64,000 bases of DNA, from positions 248,001 through 312,000 of the forward strand of contig JAFDVO010000004.1 in NCBI GenBank assembly GCA_018268955.1, given 5' to 3'. A program made the position numbers and the translations under genes. Source of the stretch: Acidobacteriota bacterium. GTDB lineage: Bacteria > Acidobacteriota > Vicinamibacteria > Vicinamibacterales > CAVVIG01. The notes under the pieces were generated by a model, which saw only the letters and a program-made list of their open reading frames with translations, did no database searches and was not told where the DNA came from. Within the stretch, counting starts at the first letter, position 1. Each line of letters starts with the position of its first letter. Shown here piece by piece: positions 1 through 6,898 of this stretch.

Positions 1-1
1 C

Positions 2-241
2 AACATGATCGGCGGCAGCCTGAAAGGCATCGTCGATGGCTGCTGCCACCTGTCGCTGCCGGCCGTCATTGCCGGAAGCGGCTACGAGTTGTGCATGCCA
101 GGTGGCCGCACGGTGCACCGGGTCGACTTCGAGTGCGATGGCGAGCCGTTCGTCGTCTCGGTGATTGCCACCGAAGCGGTGCACAGCTCATCCACAGATG
201 GCACGCAGGAAGAGGCGCGCGACAGCCGGGTTCCGGTTTAG
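2..241 (+). CDS. CheX-like chemotaxis phosphatase domain protein, C-terminal part
   Basis: The 5' end is cut by the window edge. The visible reading frame begins with an NMIGGSLK stretch followed by LSLPAVIAG and a beta-strand-rich tail. This matches the layout of the CheX/CheC-like fold: an Asn in a conserved helix, a Gly-x-x-K continuation, then a Leu-Ser-x-Pro strand. In T. maritima CheX that Glu-x-x-Asn helix forms the active site that dephosphorylates CheY. The stop lies 12 bp before the GTG of the sensor kinase, so the two are probably co-transcribed. The first Met at position 5 is internal, not a start. The family call is inferred from the short visible segment. Confidence 0.55.
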   Translation, partial: NMIGGSLKGIVDGCCHLSLPAVIAGSGYELCMPGGRTVHRVDFECDGEPFVVSVIATEAVHSSSTDGTQEEARDSRVPV

Positions 242-253
242 TATCGCGCCATC

Positions 254-1624
254 GTGCTGCACACCACGCTCGCCCCGGACTTCCCACGAACGATTCTCGA
301 CACGATCGACGAGATCGTCTACGCGCTCGAACTCTCGGACGACACGCTCACCCAGGCGCGGGTCACCTTCGTCAGCGAACGGGTTCGCGACGTGCTCGGG
401 TTCACCCCCGAGGAGTTCATCGAGAATCGCGGGCTCTGGGTCACGCTCGTGCACCCCGCCGATCTGGCGTCACTCGAGCAGGCCAGCCGCGAGATTCTCG
501 AGAGCCGGCGGCCAGGACGGCGCTACTTCAGGATCCGCCACAAGACGCGAGATGAGTACGTGTGGCTCGAAGACAGCATCGTGCCGCAGGTCGATGCCAT
601 GGGCACGGTCATCGGCGCGGCACGGGACGTCACCGCCAGGCGGCGCTCGCTGCTGCAGATGACGTTCCTCATGGAGAACACGCGCGACGGATTCTTCATG
701 CTCGACAGCGATCTCCGCTGCACGTACGTGAACCCGGCCGGCGCCGCGATGTTCGGCGGCAAGGCGGCCGACATGCACGGGCACCGCATCACCGACTTCC
801 TCGTCGAACCGAACAGGACCGCGTTCGCCGCCACTGCGGCTGAAGCCGTGGCGCGCGGCGAGGTCGTGCGCCGCTCCGGGTTCTGCCACACATTGAACCG
901 GTGGCTCGATCTCGCGATCTTCCCGGGCCCTGACGGGGTCGTGCTGTCGCTGCGCGACGTGACGGAGCAACGCACCTCGGAGGAGCGGCTGCGCACGTGG
1001 GTCGACGAGGCACCGGTCGGCCTGTTCAGGACGATCCCGAATGGGCAGATGCTCGACGCGAACGGCACCGCGCTCGCGATGCTGGGGTACCCGAGCCTCG
1101 ATCGCCTCCGGGAACAGCAGGCGCTCGACCTCATTGCCGATACCGAGGACCCGGCGTCGGCGCAGATCGACTTCTCACGGGTCGATCGGCTCACGGGGAT
1201 ACCGGTGACGCTGCGGCGGCTGGACGGGTCGCCCATCCCCGTGCTGATGAACCTCCGCACGGTGCGCGATCACGCGGGGCAGGCGGTCGAGGTGCTCGGG
1301 TCGTTCGAGGACCGGAGCGACCCCGCCACGCTGCGGAGCGCGCTGCTCTCGAGCGCGCGGCGGTACCGCATCCTCTTCGACGAGAACGTCACGCCGATGG
1401 TGCTCGTGTCCGCCGACGGCACGATGCTGAGCCGCAACAAGGCCTTCCTCCGGCTGGTCGGCGCGAGCGACGCGACCCTTCAGGAACAGACCGGCGCGTT
1501 CTCCGCGCACCTGGCCACTCCCGAGGCGTTCGAGCGCTGGCCGCGAAAGTCCGCGCCGAGGGGCGTGTGGAAGGCGTCGAACTGGTGCTGCGCCGCGGTG
1601 ACGGATCCACGCGGCGGGTGCTGA
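254..1624 (+). CDS. Multi-PAS sensor kinase, N-terminal part (frameshifted)
   Basis: A GTG-started reading frame with at least three consecutive PAS domains (about residues 10-130, 135-240, 250-365) and the beginning of a fourth. Typical PAS features include VWLEDSIVPQ, GFFMLDSDLR and RYRILFDENV. The family is a cytosolic sensor. There is no signal peptide or membrane segment, so sensing is probably intracellular. Homologous coding stops near position 1535, where this frame turns into a non-PAS tail (from about RWPRKSAP) ending at a TGA. The expected continuation, LAAKVRAEGRVEGVEL, is in the +1 reading frame and runs into the HisKA_2 kinase. A single-base indel near 1531-1545, real or from sequencing, most simply explains this. 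Confidence 0.8.
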   Translation: MLHTTLAPDFPRTILDTIDEIVYALELSDDTLTQARVTFVSERVRDVLGFTPEEFIENRGLWVTLVHPADLASLEQASREILESRRPGRRYFRIRHKTRDEYVWLEDSIVPQVDAMGTVIGAARDVTARRRSLLQMTFLMENTRDGFFMLDSDLRCTYVNPAGAAMFGGKAADMHGHRITDFLVEPNRTAFAATAAEAVARGEVVRRSGFCHTLNRWLDLAIFPGPDGVVLSLRDVTEQRTSEERLRTWVDEAPVGLFRTIPNGQMLDANGTALAMLGYPSLDRLREQQALDLIADTEDPASAQIDFSRVDRLTGIPVTLRRLDGSPIPVLMNLRTVRDHAGQAVEVLGSFEDRSDPATLRSALLSSARRYRILFDENVTPMVLVSADGTMLSRNKAFLRLVGASDATLQEQTGAFSAHLATPEAFERWPRKSAPRGVWKASNWCCAAVTDPRGGC

Positions 1625-2376
1625 TGAGCGCGCGCCTGTCGAGCGAGATGGCCGATGCGCACTGCATCGAGACGAGCTTCGTCGACATCGAGGAGCGGAG
1701 CCGCGCGAAGGACGCGCTCGGCCAGGCGCTGCGCGAACGCGAATTCCTGCTGCGCGAACTGCACCACCGGGTGAAGAACAACCTCCAGCTGATTTCGTCG
1801 CTCCTGAGCCTGCAGGCCCGCGAAACCACGGACCCGCAGCTCCACGAGTTCGCGCAGAAGGCGCGCGACCGCATCATGGCGATGGCCGTCGTCCACGAGC
1901 GGCTCTACCAGACTGACGAAGTCGGATCGGCCTGTATCCAGGGCTACCTGCAGGCGCTCGTCGACAAGCTGGCCGACTCGCACGACCTCGCCGCGCGGCA
2001 CATCTCAGTCGACGTCTCCGGCGCGTGCGTGCAGATGACGCTCGACCAGACGATGCGGTGCGGGTTGATCGTGAATGAGCTGGTGATGAACTCGCTGAAG
2101 CACGCGTTCGGGCCGGGCGGCGGCACCATCACGGTGGTCGTCGCGCAGTCAGCATCGGACCCACGGCAGGTGTCCATTACGGTGGCGGACTCCGGCAAGG
2201 GCCTGCCACCCGGCTTCGATGCCGCGTCGGTCGACACGCTGGGCATCCAGATGATCGAGAACCTCGCACGCCAGGGCGGCGGCCAGGTGCGATGGGAGTC
2301 CGCGGGCGGCACGCGCGTGACCGTCTCGGTCTCGCTTGCCGCTGGCGAGCAGGACAGGGTGGATGCAGTCGTTTGA
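1624..2376 (+). CDS. HisKA_2-type histidine kinase, C-terminal part of the frameshifted sensor
   Basis: Contains the HisKA_2 signature ELHHRVKNNLQLISSLL with its phospho-acceptor His (about residue 47 from the ATG at 1624), followed by an HATPase_c domain with VNELVMNSLKHAF (N box) and DSGKGLPPGF (G1 box). The ATG overlaps the preceding stop as TGATG, so translational coupling could still deliver a kinase core. However, clear PAS-type coding in this same frame extends upstream to about 1535, showing that it was one protein of roughly 700 residues. Its likely partner is the response regulator at 2518. A kinase starting at 1624 would lack its sensor domains. Confidence 0.8.
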   Translation: MSARLSSEMADAHCIETSFVDIEERSRAKDALGQALREREFLLRELHHRVKNNLQLISSLLSLQARETTDPQLHEFAQKARDRIMAMAVVHERLYQTDEVGSACIQGYLQALVDKLADSHDLAARHISVDVSGACVQMTLDQTMRCGLIVNELVMNSLKHAFGPGGGTITVVVAQSASDPRQVSITVADSGKGLPPGFDAASVDTLGIQMIENLARQGGGQVRWESAGGTRVTVSVSLAAGEQDRVDAVV

Positions 2377-2436
2377 ACGGCAACCACCTCCAGCGGACAC
2401 AGTGGTCAGCCGGCAGGGGAATCCGAAATGCTCAGC

Positions 2437-2465
2437 TTGAGCTCAGCGGTATCGCCTGATATAAC
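2437..2465 (+). promoter_or_regulatory. Candidate sigma70-type promoter for the response regulator
   Basis: TTGAGC (2437-2442) and TATAAC (2460-2465) are separated by exactly 17 bp, matching the -35 and -10 consensus at 4/6 and 5/6 positions. The regulator GTG lies 52 bp downstream of the -10. An inverted repeat, CTCAGCG (2442-2448) and CGCTGAG (2465-2471), spans the promoter and could be an operator. Its position is clear in the sequence. Activity is inferred. Confidence 0.45.
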
Positions 2466-2517
2466 GCTGAGGTCTGTCGCGGAGTGCCCGCAAACAGGCG
2501 TGCTGATCTGACAACGC

Positions 2518-3231
2518 GTGCAATCAACCGAGTCCCGCTCCTCCGGCGTCCGTCCGACCGTCCTCGTGGTCGAGGACGAGTGGCTCGTGGCCAGGCACAT
2601 CCAGGCGTGCCTGCAATCCTCCGGCTTCGACGTGCTCACGCCGGTCCACAGCGCACGGTCGGCGATCGACGCGGCGCTCCACGCGCGGCCCGACGTGATC
2701 GTGATGGACGTCAAGCTCGATGGCGAGATGGACGGCATCAGCGCGGCGCGCGAGATCGCGCGCCATCGCCCGACCCCGGTCGTCTGCCTGACGGCGCATG
2801 CCGATCGCGAGACCGTCGCCCGTGCGGCGGCGGGCCAGGCCGCGAGCTACATCCTGAAGCCGTTCGTCGAACGCCAGCTGGTCTCCGCCGTGCTGCTGGC
2901 GTCGCACCAGCGCAGCGTCGCGGGCCAGGGGCTCCTCTGGGGTGTCGCCGACGACCCCGTGCGTGCCATCGCGGCGATGCTCGCCGGGCGCGAGAGTTCG
3001 AAGGCCGCGCCGACCGCCACTCCCCTGCCCGATGCCGCGGTGCGGCTCTCGCCGCGCGAACGCGAGCTCGTGTCGATGCTGGCCGAAGGCGCGAGACTGT
3101 CCGGCATCGCGTGCAAGCTCGGCCTCAGCACGCACACCGTCCGCAATCACCTCAAGTCGATCTTCCGCAAGTTGAACGTCCACTCGCAGCACGACCTCGT
3201 GGAGTTCTGGCGCACGAAGGTTCCGAACTGA
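2518..3231 (+). CDS. Response regulator, REC plus LuxR-type HTH
   Basis: 237 residues with a GTG start. The REC domain covers about residues 13-125: acidic pair VVEDE, phospho-acceptor Asp64 in VIVMDVKLDG, switch Thr in CLTAHA and the Lys of ILKPF. A LuxR/GerE helix-turn-helix at about 175-232 begins with the typical LSPRERELVSMLAEG and has STHTVRNHLKSIFRKL as recognition region. It probably receives phosphate from the HisKA_2 kinase immediately upstream and acts as a DNA-binding transcription factor. The targets are not visible here. Confidence 0.9.
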   Translation: MQSTESRSSGVRPTVLVVEDEWLVARHIQACLQSSGFDVLTPVHSARSAIDAALHARPDVIVMDVKLDGEMDGISAAREIARHRPTPVVCLTAHADRETVARAAAGQAASYILKPFVERQLVSAVLLASHQRSVAGQGLLWGVADDPVRAIAAMLAGRESSKAAPTATPLPDAAVRLSPRERELVSMLAEGARLSGIACKLGLSTHTVRNHLKSIFRKLNVHSQHDLVEFWRTKVPN

Positions 3232-3299
3232 GAAGTCAGAAGTGAGAGGTCCTTCTCCGGCGCCGCATTCCTGACTTCTGAGTTCTGCGTTCTGACTTC
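3231..3299. repeat. Heptamer tandem repeats in both orientations (AGAAGTC family)
   Basis: Directly after the regulator stop, words such as AGAAGTC and AGAAGTG recur every 7 nt. After about 25 nt the complementary words CTGACTT, CTGAGTT and CTGCGTT recur, also with period 7. The two arms can pair (AGAAGTCAG with CTGACTTCT). It lies between two genes on the + strand and may end the regulator transcript as a hairpin. There is no clear U-tract. Confidence 0.7.
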
Positions 3300-3321
3300 C
3301 CCTGTTTCCTCCCGAATCGCC

Positions 3322-3423
3322 CTTGAACCCCGGTGCCGGGTCAAGTACAGTTCCCCGACCTTCCCGCGTTTCTTATGCGGGAAGGAGAACCCGGACTTCA
3401 GAACCCGCATGCGTGGCGGGTTC
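3322..3423 (+). promoter_or_regulatory. Structured 5' leader: three inverted repeats before the PAL-like gene
   Basis: An imperfect palindrome at 3322-3345 (CTTGA..CCCGG / CCGGGTCAAG) is followed by a perfect 9-bp stem CCTTCCCGC (3359-3367) / GCGGGAAGG (3377-3385) and a perfect 8-bp stem GAACCCGC (3401-3408) / GCGGGTTC (3416-3423). The last stem ends 6 nt before the GGAGG ribosome-binding site at 3430. The stems are seen directly. A role in attenuation or translation control is inferred. No known riboswitch class was recognised. Confidence 0.5.
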
Positions 3424-3443
3424 CTGATCGGAGGCAGCAGTAC

Positions 3444-4529
3444 ATGAAGCGCTTCACTGTTCCAGCCCTGGCCGCTGTCGCGACGGCCGGTGCGCTCTCG
3501 CTCACGATGTCGCCCGTCCAGGCGCAGTCACGGGCGAAGGCGACCAACGTCCCGACCATCCCGCACGAAGCGGTGCCCAACTTCTTCAAGAACCCTCCCG
3601 GCATCTACACCGGTGAGCACATGGGCATCTCGACCGACTCCAAGGGCAACATCTACATCTATCACCGCGCCGGTGAGACCCGGCTGTTCCAGTACGACGC
3701 AACCGGCAAGTTCGTGCGTGAGATCGGCCGCAACAACTACGGCGAGTCGTTCGCGCACTCGGTCCGTGTCGACGCCCAGGACAACATCTGGACGGTCGAC
3801 GAAGGCACCGACATGCTGGTGAAGTTCAGCCCGGCGGGCCAGGTGCTGATGACGATTGGCCGTCGCGAGGATCCGCTCGGCTCGCTCAGCAACATGCCGG
3901 GCCAGGGCATCTTCCACGGGCGGAACGAGAAGTACCGCTTCGGCCGCGAGACCGACATCGCGTGGGACCAGCAGGGCAACATCTTCGTCTCCGACGGCTA
4001 CTTCGACGCGCGCGTCGTGAAGTTCGACAAGAACGGCCGCTTCATCAAGGCGGTCGGCAAGCGCGGACCCGGCAACCTGGAGTTCAACACGCCGCACTCC
4101 ATCGCGACCGACTTCCAGGGCAACGTCTACGTCGGTGACCGCGGCAACGCCCGCGTGACCGTGCTCGACAACGACCTGAACCTGAAGGCCAACTACGACC
4201 AGGTCGGCAACCCCTGGGCGGTGTGCGTCTCGGGTGGTCCCGGCCCGAAGGATCCGGGCAAGCAGTACCTCTACGTCTCCAACTCGTGGCCGGACAGCGC
4301 GCCGGCGGCGCAGGCCGAGTACACCGGCGAGGTCTACAAGATGGAACTCGACGGCACGATCATCGGCAAGTTCGGCAAGGGCGGCAAGGCGATCGGCGAG
4401 TTCTCGACGATCCACCAGATGGACTGCCGCGACCCGAACACGATCTACACGGCGGAGATCAACAACTGGCGCTCGCAGAAGATTCTGCTGAAGCCCACGG
4501 CTGCTCCGTCCAGGACGAGTGCGCACTAG
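3444..4529 (+). CDS. Secreted NHL beta-propeller, PAL-like (peptidyl-hydroxyglycine amidating lyase family)
   Basis: 361 residues. The start is the ATG with GGAGG 9 nt upstream, giving a signal peptide that ends near VQAQ (about 28). NHL-type blades fill the rest. Read against rat PAL, the key residues are all present: Arg75 (YHRAGE, for R533), His105 (AHSVRVD, H585), Tyr186 (VSDGYFDAR, Y654), His218 (TPHSIA, H690), Arg233 (GDRGNAR, R706) and His324 (STIHQMD, H786). In PAL the three His bind zinc, and Arg/Tyr cleave peptidyl-alpha-hydroxyglycine to amide and glyoxylate. A periplasmic or extracellular lyase of this type is therefore plausible, although its substrate here is unknown. It is followed 9 bp later by a paralogue, and a PHM-like monooxygenase lies 2.4 kb downstream. 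Confidence 0.82.
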   Translation: MKRFTVPALAAVATAGALSLTMSPVQAQSRAKATNVPTIPHEAVPNFFKNPPGIYTGEHMGISTDSKGNIYIYHRAGETRLFQYDATGKFVREIGRNNYGESFAHSVRVDAQDNIWTVDEGTDMLVKFSPAGQVLMTIGRREDPLGSLSNMPGQGIFHGRNEKYRFGRETDIAWDQQGNIFVSDGYFDARVVKFDKNGRFIKAVGKRGPGNLEFNTPHSIATDFQGNVYVGDRGNARVTVLDNDLNLKANYDQVGNPWAVCVSGGPGPKDPGKQYLYVSNSWPDSAPAAQAEYTGEVYKMELDGTIIGKFGKGGKAIGEFSTIHQMDCRDPNTIYTAEINNWRSQKILLKPTAAPSRTSAH

Positions 4530-4538
4530 GAGACGCGG

Positions 4539-5660
4539 ATGAATCGCACATTCAAGGGACTGGTAACCGCCGGCGTGCTCGCGCTCGGCGGATCGCTCTA
4601 CGCGCAGTCGACGGCCCCGGCGGCGCCGGAGATCGCCTTCGACAGCGTCGACCTCCTCAAGTGGGACGACAGCCACATCGTCGGCGAGGTGGGCGGTGTC
4701 GGGCAGGACTCGAAGGGCAACGTGTACGTCTACACGCGCACGGGTCATGCGTACGCGACGATCGGTGACAACCGCACCTTCCAGCGATACGGCTCGCGCC
4801 TCTTCATCTACGACAAGAGCGGGAAGTTCGTGAAGGAGTGGGGCCAGGACGTCTACGGCTTCAACGTGGCATACGGGCTGCGCGTGGATCCGCAGGACAA
4901 CATCTGGACCGTCGATGCGGCGGCCAGCCAGGTGGTGAAGTTCGATCCGAACGGGAACGTTGCGCTCGTCCTCGGCCGCAAGCCGGAGGCGATCAACGTG
5001 CGTCCGGCCGCCCCGCGTGGTGAAGGCGGCGGACCCGGTGCCGCGGCCGGCGGCGGTGTCGGTCGTGCAGGCGGCCCCGGCGGCACGAACGGTCCGGCGC
5101 CCGGCGCCGGCATTCCTGGTTCGACCTTCAACCGTCCGTCCGATGTGGCGTGGGACAAGGCGGGCAACATCTACATTGCCGACGGCATGGCCGGCAACGT
5201 GAACCGCATCGCGAAGTTCAACAAGGAAGGCAACTTCGTGAAGCAGTGGGGCGCGACCGGCGCGGGCCAGGGACAGTTCAACGGCCCGAAGGCGCTCGCG
5301 GTCGACGCGAGCGGCAACGTCTACGTCGCCGACTCGGGCAACAAGCGCATCCAGATCTTCGACGGCGACGGCAACTTCAAGTCGGAGTTCTCGGGCATCG
5401 GCACGCCGCAGGCCATGTGCATGACGACTGGCCCCACGCAGTATCTGTACATCTCGCACGCGGGTGACAAGGACGGGATGGAAGATGCGGCGATCCTGAA
5501 GGTGACGCTCGACGGCAAGGTCGTCGGCAAGTTCGGCTCGGCCGGCAAGCAGATGAAGCAGTTCGGCATTGCCAACTCGATCGACTGCCGCAACGAGAAT
5601 GAACTGCTCATCGGCGAGATGACCAACTGGCGCGTCCAGAAGGTGTCGCTCAAGAAGTAG
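4539..5660 (+). CDS. Secreted NHL beta-propeller, PAL-like paralogue lacking catalytic residues
   Basis: 373 residues with a signal peptide ending near SLYAQ. It starts 9 bp after the previous stop, with GGAG in the gap, so the two form an operon. It shares blade order with its neighbour (NIWTVD, DVAWDKAGNIYIADG, NSIDCRN). At the PAL active-site positions, however, zinc His becomes Tyr112 (AYGLRVD), Tyr becomes Met (ADGMAG), the second His becomes Lys (GPKALAV), the Arg after Asp becomes Ser (ADSGNKR), and the third His becomes Asn (ANSIDC). Only the first Arg (YTR) is kept. A Gly/Ala/Pro-rich insert lies at about residues 155-190. It is probably a non-enzymatic propeller, perhaps a binding partner. 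Confidence 0.82.
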   Translation: MNRTFKGLVTAGVLALGGSLYAQSTAPAAPEIAFDSVDLLKWDDSHIVGEVGGVGQDSKGNVYVYTRTGHAYATIGDNRTFQRYGSRLFIYDKSGKFVKEWGQDVYGFNVAYGLRVDPQDNIWTVDAAASQVVKFDPNGNVALVLGRKPEAINVRPAAPRGEGGGPGAAAGGGVGRAGGPGGTNGPAPGAGIPGSTFNRPSDVAWDKAGNIYIADGMAGNVNRIAKFNKEGNFVKQWGATGAGQGQFNGPKALAVDASGNVYVADSGNKRIQIFDGDGNFKSEFSGIGTPQAMCMTTGPTQYLYISHAGDKDGMEDAAILKVTLDGKVVGKFGSAGKQMKQFGIANSIDCRNENELLIGEMTNWRVQKVSLKK

Positions 5661-5689
5661 CTCGCGCACCGACCCGCTCACGACCAGGG

Positions 5690-5730
5690 AGGCCCGGCAT
5701 GCTTCGGTGTGCCGGGCCTTCTCGTTTTCT
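5690..5730 (+). terminator. Rho-independent terminator after the NHL operon
   Basis: A perfect 10-bp stem, AGGCCCGGCA (5690-5699) with TGCCGGGCCT (5710-5719), has a 10-nt loop and is followed by TTCTCGTTTTC. It starts 30 bp past the second propeller stop. This separates the propeller pair from the genes downstream. Confidence 0.85.
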
Positions 5731-5875
5731 GGCGATAGGCGATGGGCGATAGGCGGTGGGGACCGGGCCGCGCCAACGCCTATGGCCTATTGCCTATCGC
5801 CCACGGCCCTGCCTCCGGGCCAGAAGCCGACGCGCCTGAAGCCGGGAGCCTGAAGCCCGAAGCCTGGAACTGCGT
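5731..5875. repeat. Heptamer repeats, GGCGATA family with complementary arm, plus GAAGCCT family
   Basis: GGCGATA-like words repeat every 7 nt from about 5733. Then their complements (CGCCTAT, TGGCCTA, TTGCCTA, TCGCCCA) repeat up to about 5810, able to fold back. From about 5833 a second family (CTGAAGC, CGGGAGC, CCGAAGC) follows, also with period 7. No gene is present between the terminator and the ATG at 5940. Confidence 0.7.
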
Positions 5876-5939
5876 ACGCCAGACCGTCGTCCTACCTTCC
5901 GCGGCCGATGGTCGGCCGCTCAGGTTAAGATCGGCGGTT

Positions 5940-6806
5940 ATGAAACAGATTGGTTCCGTTCTCCGCCCGCGGCTTGCCGCGGTTGCGTGCGCTGCCCTGC
6001 TTGGCGGCGCCATGCTTGCCGCCCAGGGCCCGCAGGGCGGCACGCTCCCCCTCGAGCCGTTCAAGGAACGCGGCGCGAGCATCACGCCGGCATACGAAGG
6101 CTGGTTCGCCAATCCGGACGGCAGCTTCAGCATGCTGCTCGGCTATTACAACCGGAACTCGAAGGAAGCCATCGACATCCCGGTCGGACCGAACAACAAG
6201 ATCGAGCCGGGCCCAGTCGACCAGGGTCAGCCGACGCACTTCGAGATTGGGCGGCAGTGGGGCGTGCTGGTCGTCAAGGTGCCGAAGGACTTCGGCAAGA
6301 AGACGGTCACCTGGACCATTACCGCGAACGGCGAAACGCAGGCCATCCCCTTCTCCCTGCACAACGCCTACAACATCGCCCCGATGAAGGAGATCGGCAT
6401 GCTCAACGAGCCGCCGAAGATCGCCTTCACCCAGGGCGGCCCGAAGTTCCAGGGCCCCCCGGTGGCCACGGCGACGACGCTGACCGGCAAGGTGAAGACG
6501 CCGGTGGCGATCACCATGTGGGTCGAGGATCCAAAAGGGCGCGCGACGGAAGGCGGCCGCGGGCGCGGTCCGGCCTCGATCGCCAACGTCTCTCTCCACA
6601 AGTACCGGGGCCCTGGGACGGTGACCTTCGACAAGCCGCGCCTGCCGGTGCCAACGCAGGGTGCGCAGATCAGCGCCAATGCGACGTTCAGCGAGCCCGG
6701 CGACTACATGCTGCGCGTTCAGGCCAATGATGAGTCGGGCGAGGGCGGCGGCGGGTTCCAGTGCTGCTGGACCAACACGTACGTGAAGGTCACCGTTACC
6801 CCCTGA
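5940..6806 (+). CDS. Secreted protein of unknown function
   Basis: 288 residues. The ATG at 5940 gives an N-terminal signal peptide (Ala/Leu-rich core ending near MLAAQG). I do not recognise the family. The C-terminal third (from about residue 165) reads like an Ig/PKD-type beta-sandwich: alternating strands, then EPGDYMLRVQANDES and a final YVKVTVTP strand. A Gly-rich segment and a Cys-Cys pair (FQCCW) lie near the end. It precedes the cytochrome/copper monooxygenase gene by 92 bp and is probably exported to the same compartment. A weakly matching ribosome-binding site makes the start less certain. Confidence 0.7.
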   Translation: MKQIGSVLRPRLAAVACAALLGGAMLAAQGPQGGTLPLEPFKERGASITPAYEGWFANPDGSFSMLLGYYNRNSKEAIDIPVGPNNKIEPGPVDQGQPTHFEIGRQWGVLVVKVPKDFGKKTVTWTITANGETQAIPFSLHNAYNIAPMKEIGMLNEPPKIAFTQGGPKFQGPPVATATTLTGKVKTPVAITMWVEDPKGRATEGGRGRGPASIANVSLHKYRGPGTVTFDKPRLPVPTQGAQISANATFSEPGDYMLRVQANDESGEGGGGFQCCWTNTYVKVTVTP

Positions 6807-6898
6807 TTTGGATATATGGCGGCTGGTTCCGTACGGACCTACAATCGTTAGCTGTACAAACCTGGTGCGCGGGGGACGTCCCCCGAAGGAGCTCGTTC

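Noticed and set aside
3528-5681. 717-codon open frame on the minus strand opposite the two NHL genes
   Set aside because: It mirrors the codon pattern of the real genes in GC-rich DNA, has repetitive Val/Asp/Arg composition and no domain, start signal or signal peptide of its own.
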